Of a DNA stretch of 64,000 nucleotides, positions 46,977 to 58,365 are shown piece by piece. Each line of letters begins with the position of its first letter. The stretch's first letter is position 1. The notes under the pieces are model-generated. The model searched no databases. It was not told the DNA's origin and saw only the letters and a program-made list of their open reading frames with translations. A program made the position numbers and the translations under genes. This DNA comes from Cucumis sativus (Eukaryota > Streptophyta > Magnoliopsida > Cucurbitales > Cucurbitaceae): assembly GCF_000004075.3 (NCBI RefSeq), contig NC_026658.2, positions 8,432,001 to 8,496,000 on the forward strand, written 5' to 3'.

Positions 46977-49890
46977 TGTCACACCCCGATTTAGGTTTTT
47001 CTCTCTAACCTAAATCGTGGCATGATAAGACATTTTTGAAAACGACATTTTTCAACTTAAATTTTATAGAAATTACATTAAGAAATTCTACAAAAATTTT
47101 GGCAGCATCTCCCCTAAAATTTGAGGTAGCCAAACCTGAAAATGGAGATATCTTCACTTCTAAACGTATATAACTAGATTTCAGATACTACAACACAACA
47201 AGTGTGTCTCACCACACACCTCCAGACAATCTCAGAGTGCAAGTAGAGTTTAAGAATCAAGCTAGATATTACATACAAAACGATTACGTTCTAATGAGGA
47301 AACTTTCAAAACACAAGTCCTTAGCGTCACCCTTGTTACATCTAACCACCCCATGATACAAACGCAAAATTATAATCGATGACGGGGATTCAACCGACGC
47401 TTAGTCCTTGGCCGCTACCTGGGGAAGAAGAAAAACATTGAAAACATAAGCTGAAAGCTCAGTGAATGACAAATAATTAGATATGAAAAATTGTAAAATA
47501 TGCTCAAAATAACGTGTAAGTATGCATTGATAATGAAATAATTATAAATCAAATGTCATCATTACATAATACTATACAACACGGATCAAGCCGATAAACC
47601 TGTACTCAATCCACCATGACAAGGAATCTAAATATACGACCAAGAATAGCTCGCACATGATCAAAGAATCATGCGGTCACAACTAGCTCACACATATTTA
47701 GTACTGACCACGATAGTAACCTCTATCCAATCCGACCATGATAGCATACTAAATACACGATCCAAAATAGCTCACACATGATCCATATACACAAGGAAAC
47801 ATGCGGCCAAATATAACTCACATAATACTTAGCACCTACCATAGTAACAACATCCATCCAATCCAACCATGATAGCATACTAAATACACAGTCCAAAATA
47901 GCTCACATGTGATCCATATCCTCAAAGAAACACACGGTCAAATGGGGCTCACGCATACTTAGCACCTACCACAGTAACAACCTCCATCCGCTCCTATGTG
48001 CACATAGAGCCACCCACAATGTGTTAAACTAGGCCTGAAGCCATATCTCAATCCTCCATCCATATCCTCACTTAAACTCAAGTTCTCGGATCTCTGGTCA
48101 CGGTCTCTTTCAGCCCCAAAATCCTCTGACAATCGTAGGTAGTGCTTCGGAAACACATTCGTGTAGCTTATGGGTAAATCACCATCATTAATAAAATCAC
48201 ATAGTTCACACTTAAAAACCAGACATGGTCCTTAGTCATCAACACATACTTTTTTAGTAACATTTTTATAAAAATTCTAAACATACACATTCATAAAATC
48301 ATTGTGAGTAAATATGTTGTTTAAGCATAAATGGAAACATAGTTATAACAAGTTTAAATTGGAGTAGTTTCCAAGTTATATCATAAATAACATGTACAAG
48401 TACAAACAAAGCTTGAAAACGAGCCACTCATAGTCAATGACTCGATCTTCCAGGATTATATGCTCTTTCCACTTCAATTTGGCCTAAAATAAGGATCATG
48501 GTCATATCAATATCTTTATATGATATGAGGCTACAATTAATTGCAAAAGTACTTCGTAAGGTCGCTAAAATCTATTTGATGCTTCTAATGTCCTTGAATC
48601 TATAAAGCGCCTAAGATTAGACTAAACATTTCACATACGATCCCTTAAACTCGCGGAAATCTCAATACTTAACCCAATGAGCATCCAACTTAGTTCAAGC
48701 TCAATGGGTCCTTTACTCCATATTTTTCCAAAAATTTGCCAGCTTTAATAGGCTAACTTCAACTACTCATAACTTCTTCAATACTTAATAAACATTTATG
48801 TACTTTATATCCAAATCTTCATTTTGGAATCCTCTACAACTTACTTGAAGGAATAGAAATGAGATTTCCTAGGGATTAACACAAAATTCGCCCGAAACGC
48901 AGGTAAGGAAAACTCACATCTTTTGCTTACTTCCAATTTTGATCTGAATTTAACCTACTTTCCTTCATTTTTAGTTCATGATTTGTTTGTGAAAGTTGTA
49001 GGAAATTTAACAAGAGCTCCTAACTCAAAGAGTATAATTCAGAATACAAAAAAAAAACTAGAGACTTTATGAATTTGTTTTAAAAATTTGTGATCCAACT
49101 TCTTCCACAAAAATCATCAACTAAACTTGAGTATTTGCTTGAACTTCCTTCACAACTTTTGTTGAAAAATGAATTAACTTTGAAATAAAACTAACCTTAT
49201 ATTTTAATTCTTCTTGTGTAGCTCAAACCAAAATAAAAACTACCAATGGTCTGTGAAAACCATTCCAAACCTTACCATTAACTTAATAAATACCATTAAC
49301 TTCAATGAACAACACCCCCACTACCTTCTAAATTCGAAAATTAAGCATCCAACATCATGGTTTATTCGATACTATCACTAAAATTATATGGGTATCAAGA
49401 CTTACTCCATAATGCTTAGAAACTTACCCAAGTTGTGCGAAAAGATCCAATTCCAAGCTTCCTAAAGGCTGGACAACAACTAAAATCTTCACAGACTCCA
49501 AATCTAACAACAAAATTTAATTGGCATTGCAAAATCAAAATCTGCAAAATCGAAACTTAATGGGTGTTCAAAAAAACATCAAGTAATCCAACTAAAATTA
49601 GTAAACCCTTACCTGAAACTCCAAAATCCAACTATCAATAACAAGATTGAGTGAGAGGAAACTCTGTACATGAGATTTATTCAAAACCCATGCAATAGTG
49701 ATGTGAGTTGTAACTTGAGCAACCAAGGGACGATGCAGCTCAGAAACAACTGAACCAAGTCGGTGTTGCGTTTCAGATCTAGCGTGGATGACGTGTGTTG
49801 TGGCGGCTGATCGTCGACTAGCGAATCAAACAGGGGTTCCTCGTCGACGTGTGGGTGTGCAACCTATCAGTTGTGGCGTCTTAGATTCCT
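46977..49890. mobile_element. LTR-like repeat starting TGTCACACCCCG, nested in a CACTA end
   Basis: It starts TGTCACACCCCGATTTAGG and contains the core (47413-47465: CTACCTGGGGAAGAAGAAAAACATTGAAAACATAAGCTGAAAGCTCAGTGAATGAC) shared with the other LTR-like repeats. A 122-131-bp tandem array lies at 47600-47990. The right edge is uncertain and is set here at the start of the 50-bp repeats. No coding sequence of gag or pol is seen, so it is a solo or internally deleted element. Short open frames in it (47959-48156) are not supported. Confidence 0.55.
47600..47990. repeat. 122-131-bp tandem array inside the LTR-like repeat
   Basis: ACCATGA followed by ..ATACTAAATACAC, then AATAGCTCACACATGATC, CATGCGGTCA and ACTTAGCACCTACCACAGTAACAACCTCCATCC recurs, with units starting near 47613, 47735 and 47866. 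The repeats are imperfect. Confidence 0.7.
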
Positions 49891-49895
49891 ATCCA

Positions 49896-50040
49896 ATTCC
49901 TAAAAGAATTAGGAATGATATTTAAGATTTTTTAAAACAAATCTAATTCCTACAAAGATTAGAAATGATATTTAATCATTTTTTATAACAAATCTAATTC
50001 CTAAAAGGATTAGAAATAATATTTAATTTTTTTTAATAAT
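49896..50040. repeat. 50-bp tandem repeat, three units
   Basis: ATTCCTAMAARGATTAGAAATGATATTTAA starts at 49896, 49946 and 49997, each followed by T-rich sequence and ACAAATCTA. The units differ by few bases. Confidence 0.7.
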
Positions 50041-51837
50041 AAAGAAAAGATAATTCAATTATCTTATCTTATTATATTCAATATTTAAAATAGAAAAGAT
50101 AATCTATCTTATCTTATTTTAAATTTTTTCATTTTTTGGGATAATCATGAGTTTATTTTTTTAGACAATCAAGGTGTTTGGATATTATCTCCTATTTTAA
50201 AATTAAAATTTGGGTTCAAAATCCAAGTCAAATTAACTTACATATGTGGCATTCTATTTATCTAAAATTAAAATCGAAGTCATCAATCCAACTTTATCCC
50301 AAAATGCAGTCTTTTATTTATCTCAAATTAAAAATGGTCATTCCAAATTCTTGTGCATCTTGAAGATAAGTTAGGGTTTGGTAGAAACACATCATCCTTA
50401 TTTCAAATTAAAATTTGGTTATGTTCCAATTTTTTTTTTTAGAAAAAAATGAAATTTAAAATTTTATCTTCAAATCAAATTGAATTAAAGATAAAACCCG
50501 AAACTTTTCTCAAATTAATTAAGGTTTAGCCATATACCAACTCTTATTTCAAATTTAAATCAAACTTATGTACTAATTTCATAGTTTGATTTTTTTTAAA
50601 AAAATGATCATATTTTGACTTCAAATTTATCTTTTTCGAGATTCATTCATCAATTACGTGCATAAATCTCGAAAATGGGCATTTGTTGAATATGAAATTT
50701 TAAGACCAATCATAAATTACCACATCATTTACTAAAGTAATGATGTAAAGTACAAATAATTGAATTTGAAACTAATTAAAAAATTAACATATGTCCCAAA
50801 TTAAAATTGAAAACATAAACCGGTCAATTATGATAATGTCACATGTTTTGATCATAACTTTTGGATCAAGTTAATTATTTTGATTCAATTAAATATTATG
50901 TATTAGGGCTAAGTTCAATTGAGCAAAAAAAAATAGGACTGTCAAGAAAAATAACAAATTATGACTTTTACTTTGAGAAAATAACAAAAATATAAATTGT
51001 TAAAATAACAAAACATAAAAAATAAAAAAATAAATAACATATATGTAAGATACAATTGTTCACCTAAATCTCAAAGACATTGTAATTGAAATATATATGC
51101 TACATAAAAATTTCCTCCAAAAACATAAAGATTAGAAAATTTTCCTCCAAAAACATAAAGATTAGAAAAGTTATCATTAAAGGGAAGCTCAAAATTTAAA
51201 AATCTCTGAAAGTGATCATTTTTTCCTTGGATTTCAGCCGCTTACTTCCTTCTTTCATTTGAAACCCTAAAGAAAGTATGAACCATTTGAAACCATCAAT
51301 TCATCAAAGAATTCAAAAGTGGAGCAGTGTTGATATTATAATAAAGATGAAATCATGAAATTATACCATAGAATTCAAAACTAATATACATCTTAGCAAG
51401 ATACGCATCGGTGAGTTCGTCTACTCAATTCGGTGAGTTCTTCAAGTTCTTCATACATTCAAGATTCATTTGAGCTCTTTTCTTCTCTTGTTTGAAAACA
51501 AACTACCTCTCATTATATTTGTCTCTGTTCGGCTGCTTCCTCTCTCAATCACCTTCTTTTCTTTTCTCTCATAAAACCTAAAACTAAAATATTCAAATAA
51601 TTGTAAAAGTGTCATTGAAGCATAATTAAATTATAAAATTTAAATTCAAATTGTTGTTAAAAATATATATTTAAAATCAAATTCAAATTGTTATAAAAAA
51701 ATATATATTATATATTATTTAATAAATTGTTAAAAAATGGTTTAAAATATAACAAATTTGAAAATATTGTAGATAATAAAATATAATAAATTATTTAAAA
51801 TATAACAAATTCAAATTCAAATTTATGATGGGATTAG
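50041..51837. other. AT-rich spacer
   Basis: No gene recognised. TTTCCTCCAAAAACATAAAGATTAGAAAA is duplicated in tandem at 51109-51169. Confidence 0.4.
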
Positions 51838-52110
51838 ATTGAGGAATAGTTGAAAATCCCCCACTTTTTTAGGAAAAATATTTATTAAAGATAAGTGAAT
51901 TAAATAAATAAATGTTAATTAATTTGATTTAAATACTAAAAATTTGAAAATGGGTTATGAATTGTAGACATATATTTAGTAGATATTGGAGAAATCTTGC
52001 CAATCCTAAAAATATCATAAATTAGTTAATATTTTTCAAAACTGATTGCAGTTTGCAAATACATCGTATCGGTAAAACACATATTATCCTACATAAAAAG
52101 GTATAAACAC
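51838..52110 (+). repeat. Local direct duplication, copy 1
   Basis: From AGTTGAAAATC through AATTAAATAAATAAATGTTAATTAATTTGATTTAAATACTAAAAAT and GACATATATTTAG to TATTTTTCAAAACTGATTGCAGTTTGCAAATAC and the TCGGTAAAACAC..ATTATCCTACATA block. The same order recurs at 52600-52905 with small indels. Confidence 0.72.
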
Positions 52111-52177
52111 GTATTGTCCTACATAATAAGATATAAACACGTATTATCCTACATAATAAGATATAAACACGTATTAT
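52078..52177 (+). repeat. 30-bp tandem repeat, about 3.3 units
   Basis: CACGTATTATCCTACATAATAAGATATAAA begins at 52078 (variant), 52108, 52138 and 52168. The units abut directly with no spacers. The repeated unit originates from the end of the local duplication, where the partner copy (52870-52905) has only one unit. Confidence 0.8.
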
Positions 52178-52599
52178 ACTTATTGATTTAGACATACATA
52201 GCAAGGATGATTGGAAATAAAACGTCACATACAAAATAAAACGTCTAATTAAAATAAATATGAATATTAACGTAATTAAAAAACACAATGTGAAAAAATA
52301 ATTATTTGATACAAGTGGCACAATAAGTTATGTTTTTTTAAAATAAAAATCAACCAAAATAAGTGTATGATCATAATTAGCACGTTTATAGGGATGAAAT
52401 ATAATGACTCAGGAATTGTTGAAATTCTCATAACCATTTTTTATATTATTCATACGTACTATTTATTATCTAACAATTTTTTAAAAATAATTTGAAATAT
52501 AAATCATATGAAAAATAGTGAATTGATGATTGCCATTATTTTAGGGTTTGGATTTCATAATATTTGAATTCAAAATATTTATAAATCTAATGAATAAGT

Positions 52600-52905
52600 A
52601 ACAGTCGAAAATCTTTTAGCAATTTTTGCGAAAAAATCTTTATTAAACATCTTTTATGAATTAAATAAATAAATGTTAATTAATTTGATTTAAATACTAA
52701 AAATCCAAAAAATTGTTATGAATTATAGACATATATTTAGGGAATATTGGGGAAATCTTGTCAATCCCAAAATATCATAGTTAATATTTTTCAAAACTGA
52801 TTGTAGTTTGTAAATACCCTATATGTGATATTTGGCCTCATTATTTGCACGCAAATACATTGTATCTGTAAAACACGTATTATCCTACATACAAGGTATA
52901 AACGG
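52600..52905 (+). repeat. Local direct duplication, copy 2
   Basis: Partner of 51838-52110, about 760 bp downstream. Relative to copy 1 it carries a ~37-bp insertion (52817-52855, TATATGTGATATTTGGCC...GCAAATA) and lacks the expanded 30-bp units. Confidence 0.72.
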
Positions 52906-53859
52906 GTAAAAAAAATCTTTGATACATTGTGTGTAGGTTGTTGTGTATTTACTTCATTGTTCAAACACGATGTATTTCTGATTGACCCAACAGGTGCAGA
53001 ATCAACAACCACGACAAAATCATTGTCAGAGAATTTTGTCATAATCCACATAAGCCACTACACGTCTTCGTCTTCAACAATCTGAATAAGGTTTGAACTA
53101 TTGCATCCATCCCAATAAAGGGTAATGTGACACACAAAAAGATCTAAAGATGGAAAAAGTTTATCTTGAATGCACTGTAAGAATACTTGAAATGAAGATG
53201 AGCATGAAACAAATACATCAACCACACGATACTCAATATATCGAGAATATTCCATCCATCTTCCATAAAAAAAGAGTCTTCACATGTTGCATTGTCATTA
53301 GAAGAAACAATAGATGATAAAGGTAAAGGAATTAAAAGATAGACGAACAATAAAGTCGACAGTTGCTGAGAAAAAAATTCTAAAATATGATAAATGCAAA
53401 ATTATTTACCAAACTACAAATAAATTCATTTGAATAGTGTTGTACCTCAAAATAAAAGTCTAATTAAAAAACTATGTAGGCTAAATGATACAATTAGATA
53501 ATTTTAGATAAAAATCATATTATTCTCTTGAATTTTTTGGGATATTGGCATTTGAATAATATTGTTTAGTGTTTTGGTGGTCTTAAATCAAACTTTAAAA
53601 TGAACTTTTAAATAATATTAAATAATATCTATGGAAAATATATCTTATTTAACGATAGTTCTATAAAAGGATTTTATTCCCCCTAATTTCGATGCATTTA
53701 ACGTATGTATCATTATTTTAATGAAAATTTTGTCATTCATACACATGTTATACTAACATATATTTTTGTTAAATAATGTTAATTCATTATTATTAATATG
53801 ACCAATTCATTTATGAAATATTTGTTACATGCATAATTATAGGGTTTAGGCACGATACA
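52906..53859. other. Spacer with unassigned open frames
   Basis: The minus strand of 53040-53350 has overlapping open frames (for example one with WDGCNSSNLIQIVEDEDV) that could be a relic of a transposon ORF, but I cannot place them in a family. The rest is AT-rich. Confidence 0.35.
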
Positions 53860-54300
53860 CTAAGTTGTTATTATATTAAATGCATAATTTTAGGGAAAGA
53901 TATAATTTTAAATTCATTTTGAAGATCTTCCAACTAAAACTTTTAAAATCAAGTGATAAAATAAATATTTATTACAATATATATAATCCGAAAACAATTA
54001 AGGATAAATATGAAAATTTTTGAATTTATATGATATGTTTAGATATTAATAATAATTAACCAAACCTTAAGGAACGTACAATGAATAAATTATAATGAAT
54101 CATTTTATGAAAAATTATGTATTTATAAGATATAATAACATGTTATTAAGAATTAAGCAAAGATTATAAAACGTACCCTGTAGGAATAATATTATCAATG
54201 ATTTTATGGTGTAAATTAAATAGTGTGAAATAAATATATATTTTATTAAAAATAATTTGTTAAGCATTTGATTTGAAGTGTACAAATCTGATTATCGGTT
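53860..54300 (+). repeat. Dispersed ~450-bp repeat, copy 2 (partner at 30560-31010)
   Basis: Same orientation and order of blocks as copy 1: TTGTTATTATATTAAATGC, CCAACTAAAACTTTTAAAAT, ATAAAATAAATATTTATTA, TTAACCAAACCTTAAGGA, ATATTATCAATGATTTTAT, CATTTGATTTGAAGTGTA. No coding sequence is present. Confidence 0.7.
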
Positions 54301-54861
54301 ATAAATTGAAGGCATGAATCTAACATTTGTTGGTTAAATGAGATCAATATGAAAAATAAATATTTATTTAATATTATTATAAAATTGAATTATATGCAAA
54401 TACACTATAATCGTAATTCTGTGTTACATTATATTATTTTACGCTGCAGAAATACACTAAGTGAAAAAAAATGAGTTTCATATTATCAATGGATAAAATT
54501 GGTTCAAAATTTGTCAAAAAAAAAAAAAAAAAAAGATCTATTTCATGCGATTTTACCAAATATCAAATTATTTTGAAAATTTTATATTTTCCAAATTGTA
54601 CTATATTATTTTGTCATTCTCACGCTTATCTAAAAAAATAAACTTAATTGAGTTCAAAAGCTAAATATGACTCAAATCCATGTGATTGAATCCATGGGTC
54701 TGGTCCATGGACCAACTAGGCTCAAGCCTATAAAACCCACCAGAGAACTCTATAAATAAAGCTCTCGAATTGCTCATTTTTTATTTAAAGGAAAAAGACT
54801 GATTTGTCATTTCTTGGTCGATCATTGAATAAAACGTAAACACAAGTTAAGTAAGGGCTTA

Positions 54862-55110
54862 TTATTGCTCGTCTACAAATATCCAAATTTTTATGCCTAA
54901 TATCCCATAGATAGTTCGAACTGGATAGCAACAATAATCAATTTTAGCTCGAATGGTTTGTAGAGGAACCCGTCCTTCTCTGATCCATTCGACACGTGCA
55001 ATTTCTTTTCCGTCTATACGTCCGGCAATTTGTACTTGAATTCCCTTTGTACCCGCCTGTTCAGTTAATTCAATAGCTTTTTTCATTGCTTTGCGAAATA
55101 TCATTTGTAA
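54862..55110 (-). pseudogene. rps3: Nuclear copy of plastid rps3 3' end (NUPT)
   Basis: The minus strand from ~55105 to the stop at 54862 encodes the C-terminal part of plastid ribosomal protein uS3: [14 protein letters not shown], then [37 protein letters not shown] and LGIKIWIF. The plastid protein is normally about 218 aa, and only the last ~85 residues are here. Upstream of FRKAM the resemblance stops. The frame is still open but has no start context of its own, so it is a plastid DNA insertion rather than a gene. Substitutions such as CCYP for the usual CSYT and GILG for GVLG suggest it is not brand new. Confidence 0.85.
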
Positions 55111-55509
55111 GAGTTGAAAATTTTTCTCTAGAAAGTCTAGAAAGAATTCGTCTGTTGAAGTCAATTGCGCTCCCTTGAAGATTGAACCTCCTTTGAAGAT
55201 ACAGACTTTCTTCCAAGACTCAAACTTCAAGAACATCACATATTTCGCTTGTTCAAATCAAGCACAAGCATCCAATCGAGAGAGAATCAGATGATCAAAT
55301 TCTAGTGATCGAACCACATCGCATCAAATCAATAAAAATATAACATTAACTTAAGTTCAACTTCATTTGAATCAAATTTCTTCTGAAATCTTGTGTGAAC
55401 AACAAATTTTTTGTTAATCTTGCAAACTGGAATAAAAAACAATAATTACACAAAGAAAAAAGAAATAAAATAAAATAAATAATAAATTAACTAAACAAAA
55501 AAAATATTA

Positions 55510-55750
55510 AAAGATTTCCTTGACGCACGTTTGTCACGTCGGAGAAGGGTTTTTGCCACGTGATGTTGCAAAAAGCCTTCCCGACGTGCTGACAATGTGC
55601 TCTGGTGAACGTTTTTCCGTCGTCGACATGATCTACTTTGGGAAAAGTATCCCCGACGTTCCTTCTGACGTCAAAGTAAACTTTTCCAACGTGTTTTGAG
55701 GTTTTTGCCGATGTGAGGCTGCGTTGGGAAAGACCATATTTCTTGTAGTG
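55510..55750 (+). mobile_element. Right terminus of a CACTA-like element
   Basis: It ends ATATTTCTTGTAGTG at 55750. The preceding 240 bp is locally GC-rich and carries repeated GACGTG/CCGACGT/CGTCGG motifs in both orientations. No matching left end was found; the plastid-derived segment lies 400 bp upstream and could lie inside the same element. Confidence 0.6.
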
Positions 55751-55904
55751 ATAATTGAGTATTTAAAGTTTTTATTGAAATTTTAGTATCATCTTTAATT
55801 TTTTATAAGAGAGATTTTATTTATTTTAGTAGTAATGATCTCAACTTAGTACAAAGAGTTGGATAATTATAGTATTACCCTTCAACCAATAATATAAATT
55901 CAAA

Positions 55905-56900
55905 TGGATTAAATACTAAAATATTGTTATTTCTAAAACTTTTACCAAAATACTGCAATTTCAAAATTGTTTACAAAAGTGATGTTTTTTTTTCTCTATC
56001 TTCGGGCAAGTCTTCAACACTCACCCATTTCCTTCTTTTTCTCCCCCTCAAGACTCGCCCAATCTTTGCCTTTTTTTTTTCTTTTTAAAATTTATTTATT
56101 TATAGTTTTTCATATAAATTTTGTTGTTGTCTTTTTAAAAAAATTATTTGTACACATTTTAACTCCATGGCCTGTTCTTCTTCTTTTTTTAATATTTTTA
56201 TATTAATTTTTATCTTTGTTCTTCAAATTTTCATATAATTTTTAATAAAATTTTATAAGAATTATTAAAATTATTATTATTTATTTATTTATCAGGTATT
56301 TATGTTGTCAAGTTATACTAATACTCTACTCTTGAAATTTTAAATTTTCTTAAAAAATATTTAATAACATTATTATTCATGTATGTTTTTTTGTTACACA
56401 AAAAATACACTCTTGAAACTTCATATTTTTTTTAAAAAAAATTTAATTTTGTTTAGAGCACCCAACAAATTTTAATGAACATTTAAAAAAATATTAACGT
56501 TATCTTGTGTTTGTTAATTTATTTTGTCAATCATTCGAGTATTCCTAAAATTTGATTTTTTTTTAAAATTAGTATAGTTTAGCTTTTAAGAAAAAAAATT
56601 ATCTTAAAAATTATATGAAAAATTGAAGAAGAAAGATAAAAATTTATATGAAAAAATATTAAAAAAGAAGAAGAAAAAGTAATGGAGTTAAAATGTATAC
56701 AAATAATTTTTTTTAAAAAAAAACAACAAAATTTATATGAAGACGACCAAGAAGAGGAGAAAAAGAAGGGGGTGAGTAAAAGAAGGAAATGGGCGAGTGT
56801 GAAGACTCGCTCAAAGAGAGAAAAAAAGAAGTATCAGTTTTGAAATTGCAGTATTTTCGTAAAAAGTTTTAGAAATGACAATATTTTAGTATTTAATCCA
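55905..56900. mobile_element. Long inverted repeat / foldback element (~996 bp)
   Basis: It begins TGGATTAAATAC at 55905 and ends with the exact complement GTATTTAATCCA at 56900. The complementarity continues inward for roughly 345 bp per arm: AAAATATTGT-ATTTCTAAAACTTTT, AATACTGCAATTTCAAAA, CACTC(A/G)CCCATTTCCTTCTTTT, TTTTAACTCCAT and CATATAATTTTTAA are matched in the other arm. The loop is ~300 bp and has no coding capacity. Flanking AAA (55902-55904, 56901-56903) may be a 3-bp target duplication, but poly-A makes this weak. A transcript through it would form a long hairpin. Confidence 0.78.
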
Positions 56901-57307
56901 AAAATTATGAAGAAATAAATTTGGATTCATTTTTTTAACCATTACTAAAAAGTGAAAAGTAGATAACAAATTGTAAAGTTGTAATTTTACTTGGTTTTGA
57001 AAGAATCCTATGTATTCATATTAACGAAAACAAGTTTCTTCCAGATTTGATAACATTTCTACGTGGGTCCTAAGTATTTCCCATTTTAAATAAACGTTGT
57101 GTGTGTGAACTGAATGCAACTGAAAAACAGCATGCTTTTTGCACACCATTTAGAAAGCTGTCTCAGCTTTTTCTTCATCAAACAGTAAGGGAAAATGGTA
57201 TCAAATTCTTGAAAATTAACTTTCTTAACCATTTAAATTCCAATAATCAACCAGCTTTATAAACTAAATATTTCTTGCAATTAAAATTGAATGAAAGGAA
57301 TTTTATT

Positions 57308-57313
57308 TATAAA
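57308..57313 (+). promoter_or_regulatory. Candidate TATA box of the PGIP gene
   Basis: TATAAA, 71 bp upstream of the ATG at 57379. Another TATAAA lies at 57258. Spacing is plausible for either. Confidence 0.4.
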
Positions 57314-57378
57314 CAGCTACATCATCCCCTCCATTTTGTTCGAACATATCCATTCTTCTCAAACCCTAAACAACAACA

Positions 57379-58365
57379 ATGCATTCTCCCAACCTCCTCC
57401 TCCTCCTCCTCCTCCTCTTCTTCTTCACTGTTTCATATGCAGAACTTTGCCATCCAAATGACAAAAAGGTCCTCCTCAACATCAAAAAAGCCTTCAACAA
57501 TCCCTACATTCTTACCTCATGGAAACCTGAAGAAGATTGTTGCACTTGGTATTGTGTTGAATGTGATCGGAAGTCCCATCGGATCATTGCCCTCACCGTC
57601 TTTGCCGACGACAAACTCTCTGGCCCAATCCCACCCTTTGTGGGTGACCTCCCGTTCCTCGAAAACCTCATGTTCCACAAGCTCCCAAATCTCATTGGCC
57701 CCATCCCACCTACCATTGCAAAACTCAACAACCTCAAATACCTTGACCTAAGCTGGAACGGTCTCTCTGGTCCTGTCCCCAGCTTCCTCGGCTCCCTTTC
57801 CAATCTCGATGTTCTCGACCTCTCCTTCAACCGTTTCACTGGCTCCATCCCTAGCTCTCTTGCCAACCTCCGCCGCCTTGGAACTCTCCATTTGGATCGA
57901 AACAAATTGACAGGACCCATACCCGAATCATTTGGAAACTTCAAGGGAAAAGTCCCTTATCTCTACCTATCCCACAACCAACTGTCTGGAAAAATTCCAA
58001 TTTCTATGGGGAAAGTGGATTTCAATTACATTGATTTGTCGAGGAACAAGCTCGTGGGCGATGGATCGTTGATATTCGGTTCAAAGAAGACGACAGAAAT
58101 TGTGGACTTGTCAAGGAACTTGTTAGAGTTCAACATGTCGAAGGTTGTGTTTCCTCGAACCTTGACTTATTTGGATCTTAACCATAACAAGATCTTTGGG
58201 GAAATTCCAACCGAGGTTGTGAAGTTGGAGTTGCAGATGTTTAATGTGAGTTACAATGCACTTTGTGGTCGGATTCCGATGGGAGGAAAGTTGCAAAGCT
58301 TTGACGTATACTCCTATTTTCATAACAAGTGTTTGTGTGGTAAGCCACTTGGTAGCTGCAAATGA
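57379..58365 (+). CDS. PGIP: Polygalacturonase-inhibiting protein (extracellular LRR)
   Basis: A single-exon 328-aa protein, the usual PGIP size (~330). The signal peptide is about residues 1-21 (MHSPN plus an eight-leucine run, cleaved after SYA). The mature N-terminal cap is ELCHPNDKKVLLNIKKAFNNP with the cysteine pattern DCCTWYCVECD. About ten extracellular-type LRRs follow (xxLDLSxNxLSGxIPxxLGxL). The C-terminal cap has paired cysteines (ALCGRIPMGGKLQSF, KCLCGKPLGSCK). PGIPs sit in the cell wall and bind the active site of fungal and insect endo-polygalacturonases, slowing pectin breakdown and helping to build oligogalacturonide signals. No transmembrane segment or kinase domain, so it is not a receptor kinase. 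The eight-leucine stretch is encoded mainly by CTC codons. The gene looks intact. Confidence 0.96.
   Translation: MHSPNLLLLLLLLFFFTVSYAELCHPNDKKVLLNIKKAFNNPYILTSWKPEEDCCTWYCVECDRKSHRIIALTVFADDKLSGPIPPFVGDLPFLENLMFHKLPNLIGPIPPTIAKLNNLKYLDLSWNGLSGPVPSFLGSLSNLDVLDLSFNRFTGSIPSSLANLRRLGTLHLDRNKLTGPIPESFGNFKGKVPYLYLSHNQLSGKIPISMGKVDFNYIDLSRNKLVGDGSLIFGSKKTTEIVDLSRNLLEFNMSKVVFPRTLTYLDLNHNKIFGEIPTEVVKLELQMFNVSYNALCGRIPMGGKLQSFDVYSYFHNKCLCGKPLGSCK

Noticed and set aside
52078-52177. Regular 30-bp repeats resembling a CRISPR array
   Set aside because: The units abut without spacers, and this is plant nuclear DNA; it is a minisatellite.
53058-53350. Minus-strand open frames of 65-68 codons as a gene
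   Set aside because: Some residues look coding-like, but frames overlap and no family or splice structure supports a gene.
54862-55239. A functional nuclear rps3 gene
   Set aside because: Only the C-terminal third matches; the upstream part does not look like the plastid protein or a transit peptide.
57504-57944. 146-codon minus-strand open frame, and the overlapping 158-codon plus frame at 57275-57751
   Set aside because: Both are other-frame images of the PGIP leucine-rich repeats, whose codon periodicity keeps other frames open.
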